DNA of 55,320 nucleotides from Microcystis wesenbergii FACHB-1317 (GCF_014696875.1 NZ_JACJQV010000128.1:1-55320); one strand, 5' to 3'. Counted from the first letter of the stretch, positions 17,007 to 26,813 are shown. Numbers and translations are program-made. The notes: generated from the sequence alone by a model not told the origin.

Positions 17007-20000
17007 ATGAGCAATCCCCACCTTCAATCCATCAAAAACCAACTCAACTTAGGTCATTTGACACTGGATCAGAATGCCATCGGTTCAGCTTTAGCTAATC
17101 AACTTCAACAAGCCTTTTCTGGAGAAATATTACAACTTGAGGGAGTAAAACAACCCATCACTGAAACGGATGATTCCTTGCATTTTCAAGCAAGAATACC
17201 TTCATTACTGGGAGTAAGACTGCAAGCTGTCGAAGGCATCTTTTTTGTATATAATGGTCAGTTAGAATACCTTCTAAAAGCCACACTCCCGAAAGTTTGG
17301 GATTTTTCTTGGTCTTATCCCGACCTTCCCGATTATACTAATTTTGGCAACTTAGATCCAGATGCGGGCAATCAACCCTCACTTTTTTACGACTTACGAT
17401 TTCCCTCTGATAAGCCGATGGTACTGGTTTTTTCTTCCCACAATTTTCAGAAAGATCAAACCCCAAAATCCTATCTCACATTACTAGATACTACCTTAAA
17501 TATTAGTAAAATTCATCAGGGGCTAAATTTTGTTTCAGAGATAGCACTTTCAGAGATGCCACTTTTACATACACTAATAGAATTTGCGGGTTATAAAGAT
17601 TCATCTTTACCTTTTTATGGATATATAAATCAACAACCTGAATACGAAGAAATACGCTTAGAGATAGAACTAAATTTTACTAAAACCTATGAAAATATTT
17701 TCAGTTTTGGGATTTCTTCACTTGTCTTGCATACCAGCATCTCTCTTTATGCTAACTATATAGGATCGGGGATTAGCTTTTTAGGGGGAGTTACCATAGG
17801 AACCTCAAAAACACCTAAAAACGTAGAGATAGTCTGGCCCGTAGGGAGTACACAACTCATCATCGAAAATGCAGAACCTATTCCTTTTCCCGGTTTCGAT
17901 ACTTTTACTAACTTATTAAGTGGTCATTTACCCAACAATAGCGATACCTTTCCTCTGGAAATAAACTCATTAAGTACCCTAGAAATTCGTGAATTATCCT
18001 TACACTTATCCCTAAGTCCACTGAAGGTATCTTATATTGTCTTAAGTATCGGTACCACAGCAAACTGGAATCAACCCTTATTAGGAAAAGCATTAACAAT
18101 TGAAAGTTTATTATTACGCTGGGAAGTTAGCCCCGGAGATCCGACTCCTATTCGTTTTTATCTTCTATCCGCTTGGAAGGTGGGAGGGGGTTTAGTAAAC
18201 GCTTCAGCCGTCTTTCCTGACTTTGCTTTTTATGGTGAACTTGGCTTATATCAAACCATCGCCCTAGACCAAATCATCGAGGAAATAATCCCCAATGCTC
18301 ACCTGCCACACATCTCTATATTAGACCTTGCGATAAGTGCTGATATCAAACAAGGGTTATACGCCTTTGAAATAGAGATGGCTAGTGATTGGGAATTGAA
18401 CTTGGGAGGAACTTCTATCTTACCCCTTAAATATTTGCATCTAGAGATAGAAAAGAATCTTGGTGGTAGCTTTGCTACAATTAACAGTGTTCTGACTATT
18501 GCCGGGGTAGATATAATTCTGCTGGCGACTAATGCCAACGAAAGTGGGGGTTGGACTTTTGCCGGAAGTACCAGACCCGGACAGCAAATTCCCATCGGAC
18601 TGTTAATAAAAGATTTAGTAATGACCTTTGGAATAAAAGATGGAGGTTTTCCCAAAGCTATTGAGGGATTAGTAGTTGAAAATATAGCAACTTATTTCAA
18701 TACTGAAACAAAGAATTTCTACTTTACCTGTGAATCTATATTGGAGATCGAAGAAGAAATAATTGATGTAATTCTTCAAATTAATATCATCCAACAATTA
18801 GACGGTTCTTATAAAAAACACTTTGACGGACATATCACCATTGGCAGCTTAAAATTTGCCCTCATTTTCGAGACAGATAAAACCTCTACTAATTTCCTCG
18901 CCGCTTACCACGATGAAAAAACGGTCAAAATTAAGGACTTAATTGGTTATCTTGACCCCCAACTCAAAGATGAAATTCCCGAAGGGCTAGAAATAAGCCT
19001 CAAAGATGCCCTATTTGTGTATGCTAAACAACAAAGCTTAACTAACTTTCTCTTTGGTTTAAATATTGGTGGTGGCATTAACCTGTCTAACCTTCCCTTA
19101 ATCGGACAGGAATTTCCTCCCAATGAAACCCTTAAAATTTCCCTACAAGTCTTAGTAACTAAAGCGAATTTTACAGCCACAGAACTACAAACTTTCAATA
19201 CTTTATATCCTGACGGTGGTATTAAACTCCCCACCACCGAGATTAAACAACGCCTAGACCTAACCCCTTCGATTCAACTGGGAAGCGAAATCCAACAATT
19301 ACAACTCCCCATCGCTATTAATAAAAATACGGGTCAAATCCAAGACACCGGTTCCTCCTCCAATAACACCAATTCCGTTGTCACTCCCTCAGCGACTCCT
19401 ACTCCCATTGATGATGGAACTAAATGGTTTCAAATGCAAAAAGCCTTTGGCCCTGTTCACTTTCAGAGAGTTGGTATTAAATACCAATACTCAAAAATCT
19501 GGGTTTTGCTGGATGCGGGCTTATCTTTAGCTGGACTTTCCCTCTCCCTCGATGGACTTGGCGTTAACTCCCCCCTCAATCAATTTGACCCCAAATTTGA
19601 CCTTAAAGGCATCGGCATCGACTACAAAGGCAGCGATACCCTAGAAATCGGCGGCGCATTCCTCAGAACCCAAGTCACCAAAGACGGAAAAACCTACGAC
19701 GAATACGATGGGGCGGCTGTCATCAAATTCAAAGCGAAAGGCAAAGACCTCACCCTTTCTGCCATTGGTTCCTATGCTTATGTTGATGGGCATCCCTCCC
19801 TCTTTATCTACGCCCTCCTCGACTATCCCATCGGTGGACCATCCTTCTTCTTCGTCACTGGATTAGCCGCCGGGTTTGGCTATAACCGCGCCCTCAAAGT
19901 CCCCACCATTGACCAAGTTGCCACCTTCCCCCTCGTTGCCGAAGCCATTAGCCCTCCTCCTGCTGAAGGCTCTAACTTAGACAAAGCTGCACGACTGACG

Positions 20001-21530
20001 GAAGAACTAAACAAACTTCGAGACTACATTCCTCCCGAAACCGGACAAATATTCCTCGCCATTGGCGTTAAATTCAACTCCTTCAAAACCATTGATGCCT
20101 TTGTTCTGCTTACCGTCGCCTTTGGCAACCGCTTTGAACTGAATATCTTGGGTTTAGCCACCCTCATCGCCCCCCCCAATCCAGGCCCAGGAGTCTCCCC
20201 GGTTGCCGAGGTACAACTTGCCCTCAAAGCCAGTTTCCTGCCGGCGGAAGGTTTCCTCGGTATTATCGCCCAACTTACCCCCAACTCCTATATCCTCTCT
20301 AAAGCCTGTCATCTCACTGGGGGTTTTGCCTTTTATACATGGTTTGCCCCTAACGAACATGACGGTGATTTTGTCCTCACTTTAGGAGGTTATCATCCCC
20401 TCTTTAAAGTCCCAGACCATTATCCGAAAGTTCCTCGCCTTGGGCTTAATTGGCAAGTTAGCCCAGAACTTTTCCTCAAAGCCGATGCTTATTTTGCTCT
20501 AACTCCCTCCGCTATTATGGCAGGGGGACACCTCCAAGCCACTTGGAATAGTGGTCCTCTGAGTGCTTGGTTTAACGCCGGGGCAGACTTTCTCATGTCT
20601 TGGAAACCCTATCACTATGGTATTCCTATCTATGTTGATATGGGGGTTTCCTATACTTTCCAATCTTTCGGGACTCAGCATATTACCGTTCAATTAGGGG
20701 CAGATTTACACATCTGGGGACCCGAATTTACAGGGATTGCCCATATTCATCTTTGGATTATTTCCTTTGATGTGCGCTTTGGTAGCAGTGCTTCGCAAGA
20801 ACCCACAGCCATTAAATGGGAAGAATTTAAACCCTCTTTTCTCCCTGCTAATGATGCTATTTGTAGCATTGCTGTTAAAGATGGTTTAGTCAGGAAAGTT
20901 AATGAAGATGATAAAACAGATTTAGGGATCATTAATCCTAATGATTTCTGCTTAGTCACTAATTCAGTCATTCCCATTAAAACTTGTCATGTTAATCTTA
21001 ATACTCAGGGAATTAATACCAAGTTTGGCATTGGCCCCATGGCAGTAACAGCCTCTGAGCTAACCTCAGAATTAACGATTAGTATTAATAAAAATGGTAC
21101 AACGCTAAACTCAACAGAATTTGACGAAGATTTTGCTTGTATTCCCCTATTTAAAAAAGTTCCCATCGCACTTTGGGGCGAATCTTTAACCCCTAGTTTG
21201 AATGGTAATCAATTTATTGAAAATACCCTATCTGGATTAGAAATTAAACCTAAAAAACAACCAAAACCAGGAGCAACTCAAGCCATTAATCGCCGTGAAT
21301 TACAATTTAGCCCTGTTTCGATTGATAATGCTTATCATTGGCAGACAATTGGCACTTTTCAGGAGGAAACCACTAAAGATATTAGTAGCACTATTGTAGA
21401 TAACACAGTCAAAAACACCAGAGATAATTTACTAAAAGCACTCAATTTAAACAGTGAAGAAATTAATCTCAGTAAAACAATTGCCGATCATTTCTTAGGT
21501 CAGCCTAAAATTGAAGTTTTAGCCAATTAA
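17007..21530 (+). CDS. DUF6603-type giant beta-rich protein (1507 aa)
   Basis: Residues from about 814 (FGPVHFQRVGIKYQYSKIWV, AGLSLSLDGLGV) through ATGLAAGFGYNR-like TGLAAGFGYNR at 951-961 to about 1280 match, from memory, DUF6603. That is a domain of large uncharacterised proteins scattered in bacteria and fungi. The N-terminal 800 residues are repeated beta-strand patterns (for example SLLLRWEVSPGD, IRFYLLSAWKVGGG), with a Ser/Thr/Asn linker near 780-805. No signal peptide is visible. The middle third (about 19,280-20,760) is visibly richer in C than both ends, suggesting a mosaic history. The gene after it starts 21 bp downstream with a strong ribosome site. A structural role is likely; no enzyme motif is seen. 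Confidence 0.7.
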   Translation: MSNPHLQSIKNQLNLGHLTLDQNAIGSALANQLQQAFSGEILQLEGVKQPITETDDSLHFQARIPSLLGVRLQAVEGIFFVYNGQLEYLLKATLPKVWDFSWSYPDLPDYTNFGNLDPDAGNQPSLFYDLRFPSDKPMVLVFSSHNFQKDQTPKSYLTLLDTTLNISKIHQGLNFVSEIALSEMPLLHTLIEFAGYKDSSLPFYGYINQQPEYEEIRLEIELNFTKTYENIFSFGISSLVLHTSISLYANYIGSGISFLGGVTIGTSKTPKNVEIVWPVGSTQLIIENAEPIPFPGFDTFTNLLSGHLPNNSDTFPLEINSLSTLEIRELSLHLSLSPLKVSYIVLSIGTTANWNQPLLGKALTIESLLLRWEVSPGDPTPIRFYLLSAWKVGGGLVNASAVFPDFAFYGELGLYQTIALDQIIEEIIPNAHLPHISILDLAISADIKQGLYAFEIEMASDWELNLGGTSILPLKYLHLEIEKNLGGSFATINSVLTIAGVDIILLATNANESGGWTFAGSTRPGQQIPIGLLIKDLVMTFGIKDGGFPKAIEGLVVENIATYFNTETKNFYFTCESILEIEEEIIDVILQINIIQQLDGSYKKHFDGHITIGSLKFALIFETDKTSTNFLAAYHDEKTVKIKDLIGYLDPQLKDEIPEGLEISLKDALFVYAKQQSLTNFLFGLNIGGGINLSNLPLIGQEFPPNETLKISLQVLVTKANFTATELQTFNTLYPDGGIKLPTTEIKQRLDLTPSIQLGSEIQQLQLPIAINKNTGQIQDTGSSSNNTNSVVTPSATPTPIDDGTKWFQMQKAFGPVHFQRVGIKYQYSKIWVLLDAGLSLAGLSLSLDGLGVNSPLNQFDPKFDLKGIGIDYKGSDTLEIGGAFLRTQVTKDGKTYDEYDGAAVIKFKAKGKDLTLSAIGSYAYVDGHPSLFIYALLDYPIGGPSFFFVTGLAAGFGYNRALKVPTIDQVATFPLVAEAISPPPAEGSNLDKAARLTEELNKLRDYIPPETGQIFLAIGVKFNSFKTIDAFVLLTVAFGNRFELNILGLATLIAPPNPGPGVSPVAEVQLALKASFLPAEGFLGIIAQLTPNSYILSKACHLTGGFAFYTWFAPNEHDGDFVLTLGGYHPLFKVPDHYPKVPRLGLNWQVSPELFLKADAYFALTPSAIMAGGHLQATWNSGPLSAWFNAGADFLMSWKPYHYGIPIYVDMGVSYTFQSFGTQHITVQLGADLHIWGPEFTGIAHIHLWIISFDVRFGSSASQEPTAIKWEEFKPSFLPANDAICSIAVKDGLVRKVNEDDKTDLGIINPNDFCLVTNSVIPIKTCHVNLNTQGINTKFGIGPMAVTASELTSELTISINKNGTTLNSTEFDEDFACIPLFKKVPIALWGESLTPSLNGNQFIENTLSGLEIKPKKQPKPGATQAINRRELQFSPVSIDNAYHWQTIGTFQEETTKDISSTIVDNTVKNTRDNLLKALNLNSEEINLSKTIADHFLGQPKIEVLAN

Positions 21531-21551
21531 CCACTATTAAAGGAGTCAAAA

Positions 21552-23396
21552 ATGCCAGAAACTACCACCACTGAGCCCACGAAAATTGAATTTATTCAGT
21601 ATCATCAACGAGCTTTAAAAGATGGTGATTATGAGATTACTGTTACACAAAAAATAAAAGTTACACAAGAAATAAAAGGAGAAAAAATCACAACCGATAA
21701 CTCCTTTAGTATTACTAGAAAATTTTCTGTATCAGGAGAACGCTTTGAATTAAAACCTACAGACATCCACGCTGTATTTCCCCCTGATGGTAGCTTAGGG
21801 GAACATTCCAATGTTTTACCCCATATTATCCTAAACCGTAGTACCTTACCTTGGGAACGTCAATCTGTTAGTAATAATAATGATACTGCTTGGTTAGCTT
21901 TATTATTATTTGAAGAAACAGAAAACCCCGAATCCAAAATTATTACCCTAGAAATCTTAAAAGATATTAATAGTTATACTGCTAAATTTCCTAATTTTAC
22001 CCTAGAAAGTGGACAACATAAAGACGATAAAGTAATAATTATTGATGTCCAGAAACAGTTATTAGAAAAAATTTTACCCACTAAAAAAGACTTAACTTAT
22101 CTTGCTCATGTTCGTCAAGGAACAGATGAGCAAGGAAAATTAATCGGCGATGAATTAGCCGTTATTATTTGTAATAGACTCCCTCAAAAAAGTGGCAGAA
22201 GTATCGTCCATCTGGTTTCCTTAGAAGGACGTTATAATAATAACGGTTTTGATTTTCAGGGAGCAGGAAATAATGATAAGATTCGTTTAGTTAGCCTAAA
22301 AAGTTGGAGTTTTTCTTGTGTTGATGAAAAGCAAAGTTTTAAAGGACTTTTGACCCATCTTAACCGAGAACCTAGTACCCTAAGATTGCCCCAAGTTAAT
22401 AATACTGAAGCCGAAAAATATCTATCTATGGGTTATGTTCCCCTACCCCATTTTTTACGACAAGGAGGTAAAACCTTCTCTTGGTATCATAGTCCTTTAA
22501 TCACGGGAAACAACCCTAACAATAACATCACCTTACCCATTCGTACAGCAGATGAATTAATCATTTATAATCCTGATAATGGTATATTTGATGTTTCATA
22601 CTCTGCCGCTTGGGAATTAGGAAGATTACTCGCTTTACAGAGTAAAAATTTATCCGTTAGTCTCTATAATTGGAAACGCGCTCATAGACAAAGCTTACAA
22701 AATGTAGAAACTCATTTACCTGTTTATAATCAACCTAATACGGAACTTCCTGATAGTATTTCTAATTGGTTTAGAGATTTAAGTCTTCTTAAAGGTGTAC
22801 CCTTTAATTATCTCGTTCCCGATGAACAGATGTTACCTGTAGAATCAATTCGTTTCTTCTATCTTGATTCCCTTTGGATAGAATGCCTATTAGATGGAGC
22901 CTTTAGTATTGGTCGAGTAACTACATCAGATCATAAACAGGATCAAGAAAATAAAACAAATCCTGCTGTTAACAATTACCCCATAGTAACTGGTTTTTTA
23001 CTCCGTTCAGATGTGGTGTCAGGTTGGCCGGGTTTACTCGTTGATGGTTATAATGAAGATGATATAAACAAGATTGAATTACTACGGATGGAACGTCTTT
23101 CTGCTAATGTTTTAATCTGTTTATTTAAGGGAGAAATCAAAACATTAGATATTCACCAAAAACCAGAAACCTTACATTTCGGACTAGACTTGGATGATGA
23201 GAAGAAAACCTACAAACAATTGAGAAGTGGTAAAAACATTGATTCTCATGTTTTTCCTTGGAGGGATGAAAATAAAAAGGTCATCAATATTAACAACCTA
23301 GCTATAGCTATTAAAAATAGTAGCTCATTTACCTCTGCTCAATTGGCTTTAGAGATGATTGAAGGAGTAGAAAAAGTGAGATTTATTGGTTCTTAA
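21552..23396 (+). CDS. Last protein of the five-gene locus (614 aa, family not recognised)
   Basis: The start is well supported by AAAGGAG 8 bases upstream. It has no signal peptide. The N-terminus is charged (KIEFIQYHQRALKDGDYEIT). Motifs that look conserved are HAVFPPDGSLGEH at 73-85, LPHIILNRSTLPWER at 89-103 and WLALLLF near 114-120, followed by MGYVPLPHFLRQGGKTFSWYHSPL and YSAAWELGRLLALQSKNLS in the middle. No catalytic motif is recognised. The W/P-rich style recalls the first gene of the locus, so they may be partners. It is translationally close (21 bp) to the DUF6603 gene and is the end of the set; a miniature element follows immediately. Confidence 0.75.
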   Translation: MPETTTTEPTKIEFIQYHQRALKDGDYEITVTQKIKVTQEIKGEKITTDNSFSITRKFSVSGERFELKPTDIHAVFPPDGSLGEHSNVLPHIILNRSTLPWERQSVSNNNDTAWLALLLFEETENPESKIITLEILKDINSYTAKFPNFTLESGQHKDDKVIIIDVQKQLLEKILPTKKDLTYLAHVRQGTDEQGKLIGDELAVIICNRLPQKSGRSIVHLVSLEGRYNNNGFDFQGAGNNDKIRLVSLKSWSFSCVDEKQSFKGLLTHLNREPSTLRLPQVNNTEAEKYLSMGYVPLPHFLRQGGKTFSWYHSPLITGNNPNNNITLPIRTADELIIYNPDNGIFDVSYSAAWELGRLLALQSKNLSVSLYNWKRAHRQSLQNVETHLPVYNQPNTELPDSISNWFRDLSLLKGVPFNYLVPDEQMLPVESIRFFYLDSLWIECLLDGAFSIGRVTTSDHKQDQENKTNPAVNNYPIVTGFLLRSDVVSGWPGLLVDGYNEDDINKIELLRMERLSANVLICLFKGEIKTLDIHQKPETLHFGLDLDDEKKTYKQLRSGKNIDSHVFPWRDENKKVININNLAIAIKNSSSFTSAQLALEMIEGVEKVRFIGS

Positions 23397-23408
23397 AAAC
23401 CTATTAAC

Positions 23409-23511
23409 TAGGTAGGCATTAAAAATTATCAGATGCCCCCCTTATTAAGGGGGGACTAAGGGGGGATCAAACCTAAAATCCATTTTAAATTTAATTATAA
23501 CCAGCTACTTA
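23409..23511. mobile_element. Miniature element, family 2, copy 1
   Basis: The left end TAGGTAGGCATTAAAAA and the reverse complement of the right end, TAAGTAGCTGGTTATAATTAAA, share a TAxGTAG terminus. The inside has a near-palindrome CCCCCCTTATTAAGGGGGG. A related element with the same ends lies at 34728-34940, at the end of the arsenic operon. It is non-coding and about 100 bp. Confidence 0.5.
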
Positions 23512-23558
23512 GCATCGTATTTTTGCTATCTTTCAACCTAAATTTAACCAATAAAATA

Positions 23559-23580
23559 AGGACGCTGCCAATTGCGTCCT
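23559..23580 (-). terminator. Intrinsic terminator of rpsD
   Basis: On the minus strand a 7-bp stem (AGGACGC / GCGTCCT) is followed by TTATTTTATT. It lies about 27 bases beyond the rpsD stop codon. Confidence 0.7.
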
Positions 23581-23606
23581 CAAGGTATCTGGAAAAGGCT
23601 TTTTTC

Positions 23607-24215
23607 CTAGACTTTCCGAGAGTAGTATTCCACTACTAACAGTTCATTAATCGAGAGGGCAATCCATTCTCTTTCCACAACGCCATTCACTTTGCCCACA
23701 AGGGTGTTTTTGTCAAATTCCAAATGACTCGGCAGATTGGCTAAACCGGGGTATTCCATATTTCTTTTGACGAGATCCTGGGAACGCTCTTGATTTCTAA
23801 CTCCAATCACATCACCCGGACGGCACTGATAACTGGCAATATCCACAACTCTACCGTTAACGGTGACGTGACCGTGATTGACTAATTGTCGCGCCCCCGG
23901 AATTGTCCCAGCCATACCGAGGCGGAAAACGGTATTATCAAGACGCATTTCTAGGAGTTGCAGCAGCACTTGACCAGTGGAACCAGTAGCCCGGCGAGCT
24001 TTGCGGACATAGCGAACTAATTGTTTTTCGCTGACACCGTAGTTAAAACGCAGTTTTTGTTTTTCTTCTAGACGAATGGCATATTCTGAACGTTTTTTGC
24101 GGGCCTGGCCATGTTGCCCCGGTGCATAGGCACGACGGGCATTTTTACGGGTTAGGCCCGGTAATTCCCCTAAACGACGCACAACGCGCAAGCGCGGTCC
24201 TCTATAACGAGACAT
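23607..24215 (-). CDS. rpsD: 30S ribosomal protein S4
   Basis: A primary 16S-rRNA-binding protein of the small subunit, and a translational fidelity factor. The 202-aa protein shows the S4 N-terminus ([20 protein letters not shown]), and the S4 RNA-binding domain at about residues 90-150 ([31 protein letters not shown]). It has the usual bacterial or plastid length. It stands alone, as rpsD commonly does in cyanobacteria, and not in the alpha operon. A terminator follows. Confidence 0.98.
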   Translation of the reverse strand: MSRYRGPRLRVVRRLGELPGLTRKNARRAYAPGQHGQARKKRSEYAIRLEEKQKLRFNYGVSEKQLVRYVRKARRATGSTGQVLLQLLEMRLDNTVFRLGMAGTIPGARQLVNHGHVTVNGRVVDIASYQCRPGDVIGVRNQERSQDLVKRNMEYPGLANLPSHLEFDKNTLVGKVNGVVEREWIALSINELLVVEYYSRKV

Positions 24216-24282
24216 ACAGACAGTCTGCTCCTATTTAAATTTATCCCAAAACTATTATCATAGCACAAATTAAGTAATTTAT

Positions 24283-24452
24283 TTGGGGTGTGGGAAGTGG
24301 GGTAGTGGGAAAGTGGGGAGGTGGGGTGTAGGGTGTAGGGTGTAGGGTGTGGGGTGTGGGGAGAATAAATAAAAGCAATCTCCTGAATACTGACTCCCGA
24401 CTCGGAGAATACTGATCACTGATTACTGATTACTGATTACTGATCACTGATT
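24283..24452. repeat. Heptameric STRR cluster upstream of rpsD
   Basis: GTGGGG/GTAGGGT heptamers (about 24283-24360) are followed by ACTGATT units (about 24413-24450). These are the same repeat families as at 2370-2604 and 25470-25680. Confidence 0.85.
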
Positions 24453-24639
24453 CAAGCCTGACGGCAGCTGATGTATTTTTTTCATCGGAAATTTTGGGTC
24501 TGAAACCCCGCCGTTCTAGGTTGGCTTTACGTTAGAATTAAAAGGCCAGTCTCGAAAACCAAGTGGACGGCGCAGCACCTTGAAAACTCGGCTTAGGGGG
24601 TTCCGACCAGAAAAGCTTGGCCGGGTAAAAAGTCGCGCG

Positions 24640-24845
24640 CAACAAGTACAAGAAGCTATAGGCGGTCAACGTACCGTGGGACACACGGAATCGGGCTTCT
24701 GAAATGGGGCGAAAGTCTGTGGACTCTGTGTAAGACAGTACATGGTTTTTTAACTGTGGTATGCGACGGTGGTGGAAGCAGAAACTTAAATCGTGAGGTT
24801 TAGGAATCGCCGCACTTTTAGGGCGGCGAGGATGTCAATAAAGAT
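24640..24845 (+). pseudogene. Remnant and right end of an IS200/IS605-type TnpB element
   Basis: A short frame, VQEAIGGQRTVGHTESGF, resembles the end of cyanobacterial TnpB proteins (xxTVGHTxxxxSG) but runs into stops. It is followed by a transposon right-end-like hairpin TCGCCGC / GCGGCGA (24807-24813, 24823-24829) and the terminus GATGTCAA. The intact TnpB element at 36.9-38.3 kb ends similarly (GAATCCCCCGTCA hairpin, then TATGTCAA). The bases from 24470 to 24640 are probably more of the same relic but show no clear coding. Confidence 0.5.
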
Positions 24846-24960
24846 GAGGCTAATCCCTGCCATCTTAGGGCATACTGTGAGTGTAACGAAGCACCATATT
24901 ATTCAGGTTGCTTTCCCACTCCTTCCCTAGCTGAATCTCTATATTGGAGAAGCCATAGTC

Positions 24961-25461
24961 ATGATCGAAATGAAAGTCGCTGGAATTGCCCTAGACGCTA
25001 TCACTCGCAGTCCCATTGTACTGCTGAAGGATGGTTCCGAGCGTCGCGCCCTACCTATCTACATCGGACAAGATCAGGCTAAGGCCATTATCACCGTCCT
25101 CGAACAACAAAAACCCCCTCGTCCCCTCACCCACGATTTGATCGCTAATATTTTTAAAGTTTGGGACATGGATTTAGAAAAGATTATCATCCATTCTCTC
25201 CAAGATAATACCTTTTATGCTGTTCTCTGTCTCCAGCGCGGCGAAGTCAAAAAAGAAATCGATTGTCGTCCCAGTGATGCGATCGCCATTGCCCTGCGTA
25301 CCAACAGTCCTGTCTGGGTAATGGAAGAAGTGATCGCTTCCGCTTCTATCCCTGTCGATCGTGACGCGGATGAGCAGGAACGTCAAGCTTTTCGCAATTT
25401 CGTCTCCAATCTTAGCCCCTCAGACCTGATCCAACGTCGCGGTGATTTTAGTGATCAGTGA
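24961..25461 (+). CDS. Bifunctional nuclease family protein (DUF151/BFN)
   Basis: The 166-aa protein matches the BFN domain: MIEMKVAGIALDAITRSPIVLLKD, LPIYIGQDQAKAI, RPLTHDLIANIF, and CRPSDAIAIALRTNSPVWV. Plant and bacterial BFN-domain proteins have reported DNase/RNase activity; the cyanobacterial role is not settled. It is cytoplasmic. The start at ATG 24961 is supported by GGAGAAG about 8 bases before it. It lies just downstream of a TnpB relic, so its promoter must be in the 115 bases between. Confidence 0.9.
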   Translation: MIEMKVAGIALDAITRSPIVLLKDGSERRALPIYIGQDQAKAIITVLEQQKPPRPLTHDLIANIFKVWDMDLEKIIIHSLQDNTFYAVLCLQRGEVKKEIDCRPSDAIAIALRTNSPVWVMEEVIASASIPVDRDADEQERQAFRNFVSNLSPSDLIQRRGDFSDQ

Positions 25462-25469
25462 AAATTCAG

Positions 25470-25680
25470 GAGATATAGGAGATAGGAGACAGGAGACTCC
25501 GAGACAGGATTCAGTAGTCAGGAGATGGCTTTTATTTATTCTCCCCATTTCCCCATTTCCCCATCACCCCATTTCCCCATTTCCCCATCACCCCATCACC
25601 CCACACCCCATCCCCCAATACCTTCTAACTGACAACTGACAACTGATAACTGATAACTGATAACTGATAACTGATAACTG
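25470..25680. repeat. Heptameric STRR cluster between BFN gene and aldo/keto reductase
   Basis: GGAGACA-type units, then CCCCATTTCCCCATCACCCC-type repeats, and finally TAACTGA units running to the ATG of the next gene. The next gene therefore has repeat DNA right up to its start and no obvious ribosome site. Confidence 0.85.
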
Positions 25681-25685
25681 AATCA

Positions 25686-26813
25686 ATGCGTTATCGACGA
25701 TTTGGCCGTACTAATTGGCAATTTTCGCTGTTTTCCCTGGGGACAATGCGCTGTTTGTCCTCAGAGTCGGTGTTTACTGCAACAGTCGATCGCGCCCTAG
25801 AATTGGGGATTAATCACCTAGAAACAGCCAGAGGTTACGGTAATAGCGAAGTTTTTCTCGGTCGCTATCTGCAGCGTCAAGGGGTGCGGGAGCAAGTTTA
25901 TGTGACCACGAAATTAGTCCCCACTCCCGATCGCCAAACTATGGAAAAAGCGATCGCCGAATCCCGAGAACGATTACAATTAAATTACCTCGATTGTCTA
26001 GCAATTCACGGTATTAACACCCGCGAGCATTTAAACTGGATTAAAGACCCGCAAGGCTGCATGAAAGCCGTTTTTCTGGCCCAAGAAGCTGGAAAAATCG
26101 GTCATATTGGCTTTTCTACCCATGCACCCCTAGAAATTATTCTGGAGACGATCAATACAGATTTCTTCGCTTTTGTCAATATCCATTACTATTTTTTTTG
26201 GCAAAGACAGCAACCGGCGATCGCTTTAGCCCAAGCAAAGGACATGGGTGTGTTTATTATTTCCCCTGCTGATAAGGGAGGGGGTCTCCACAGACCTCCC
26301 AAGAAGCTAGAGGAATTATGCGCTCCTTTTTCACCCTTAGAGCTAAATTATCGCTTTTTATTGAGCGATCCGCGCATTACTACCCTCAGCGTCGGGGCAG
26401 CGATACCAGAGGAATTAGAGACAATTATTAACGTATGCGAAGGAGATCAGCCCCTAGATGCGGCAGAAATTGCCGTTTTTAAGCGTTTAGAGGCACATTT
26501 AACCGATAAATTGGCTACAGATTTATGTAGCCAATGTTATCAATGTTTACCCTGTCCCGAAAATATTAATATCCCTGAAGTGTTGAGACTGCGGAATCTG
26601 GCAGTAGCTTACGAAATGACCGATTTTGGCCAGTATCGCTATCGAATGCTGGAAAATGCCGGTCATTGGTTCCCCGGACGCAAAGCGAATAATTGTACTG
26701 AATGCGGTGATTGTTTACCTCGCTGCCCGGAAAAATTGCCGATTCCCCGGCTGTTATTTGATACACACGAACTACTTAACGGCCCGCCGCGACGGAGATT
26801 GTGGTCATCTTAG
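25686..26813 (+). CDS. Aldo/keto reductase with C-terminal 4Fe-4S region
   Basis: An NAD(P)H-dependent oxidoreductase with a TIM barrel (about residues 1-280: MRYRRFGRTNWQFSLFSLGT, LETARGYGNSEVFLGRYL, VTTKLVPTPDR, LAIHGIN). A C-terminal ferredoxin-like extension follows, with CSQCYQCLPCP at about 281 and CTECGDCLPRCP at about 338, which suggests an iron-sulphur cluster pair. This architecture is widespread, but its substrate is unknown. The start ATG follows directly on a tandem repeat. 375 aa is typical for the class. Confidence 0.9.
   Translation: MRYRRFGRTNWQFSLFSLGTMRCLSSESVFTATVDRALELGINHLETARGYGNSEVFLGRYLQRQGVREQVYVTTKLVPTPDRQTMEKAIAESRERLQLNYLDCLAIHGINTREHLNWIKDPQGCMKAVFLAQEAGKIGHIGFSTHAPLEIILETINTDFFAFVNIHYYFFWQRQQPAIALAQAKDMGVFIISPADKGGGLHRPPKKLEELCAPFSPLELNYRFLLSDPRITTLSVGAAIPEELETIINVCEGDQPLDAAEIAVFKRLEAHLTDKLATDLCSQCYQCLPCPENINIPEVLRLRNLAVAYEMTDFGQYRYRMLENAGHWFPGRKANNCTECGDCLPRCPEKLPIPRLLFDTHELLNGPPRRRLWSS

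Noticed and set aside
5700-23396. Interpretation as a prophage or a Tc-toxin locus
   Set aside because: There is a tail-collar fibre domain, but no capsid, portal, terminase, tube, sheath, integrase or lysis gene. No TcA/TcB/RHS-type repeats were recognised.
24470-24640. Structured RNA gene (for example RNase P or 6S RNA)
   Set aside because: No conserved core of those RNAs was recognised, and the adjoining sequence is a TnpB-element relic.
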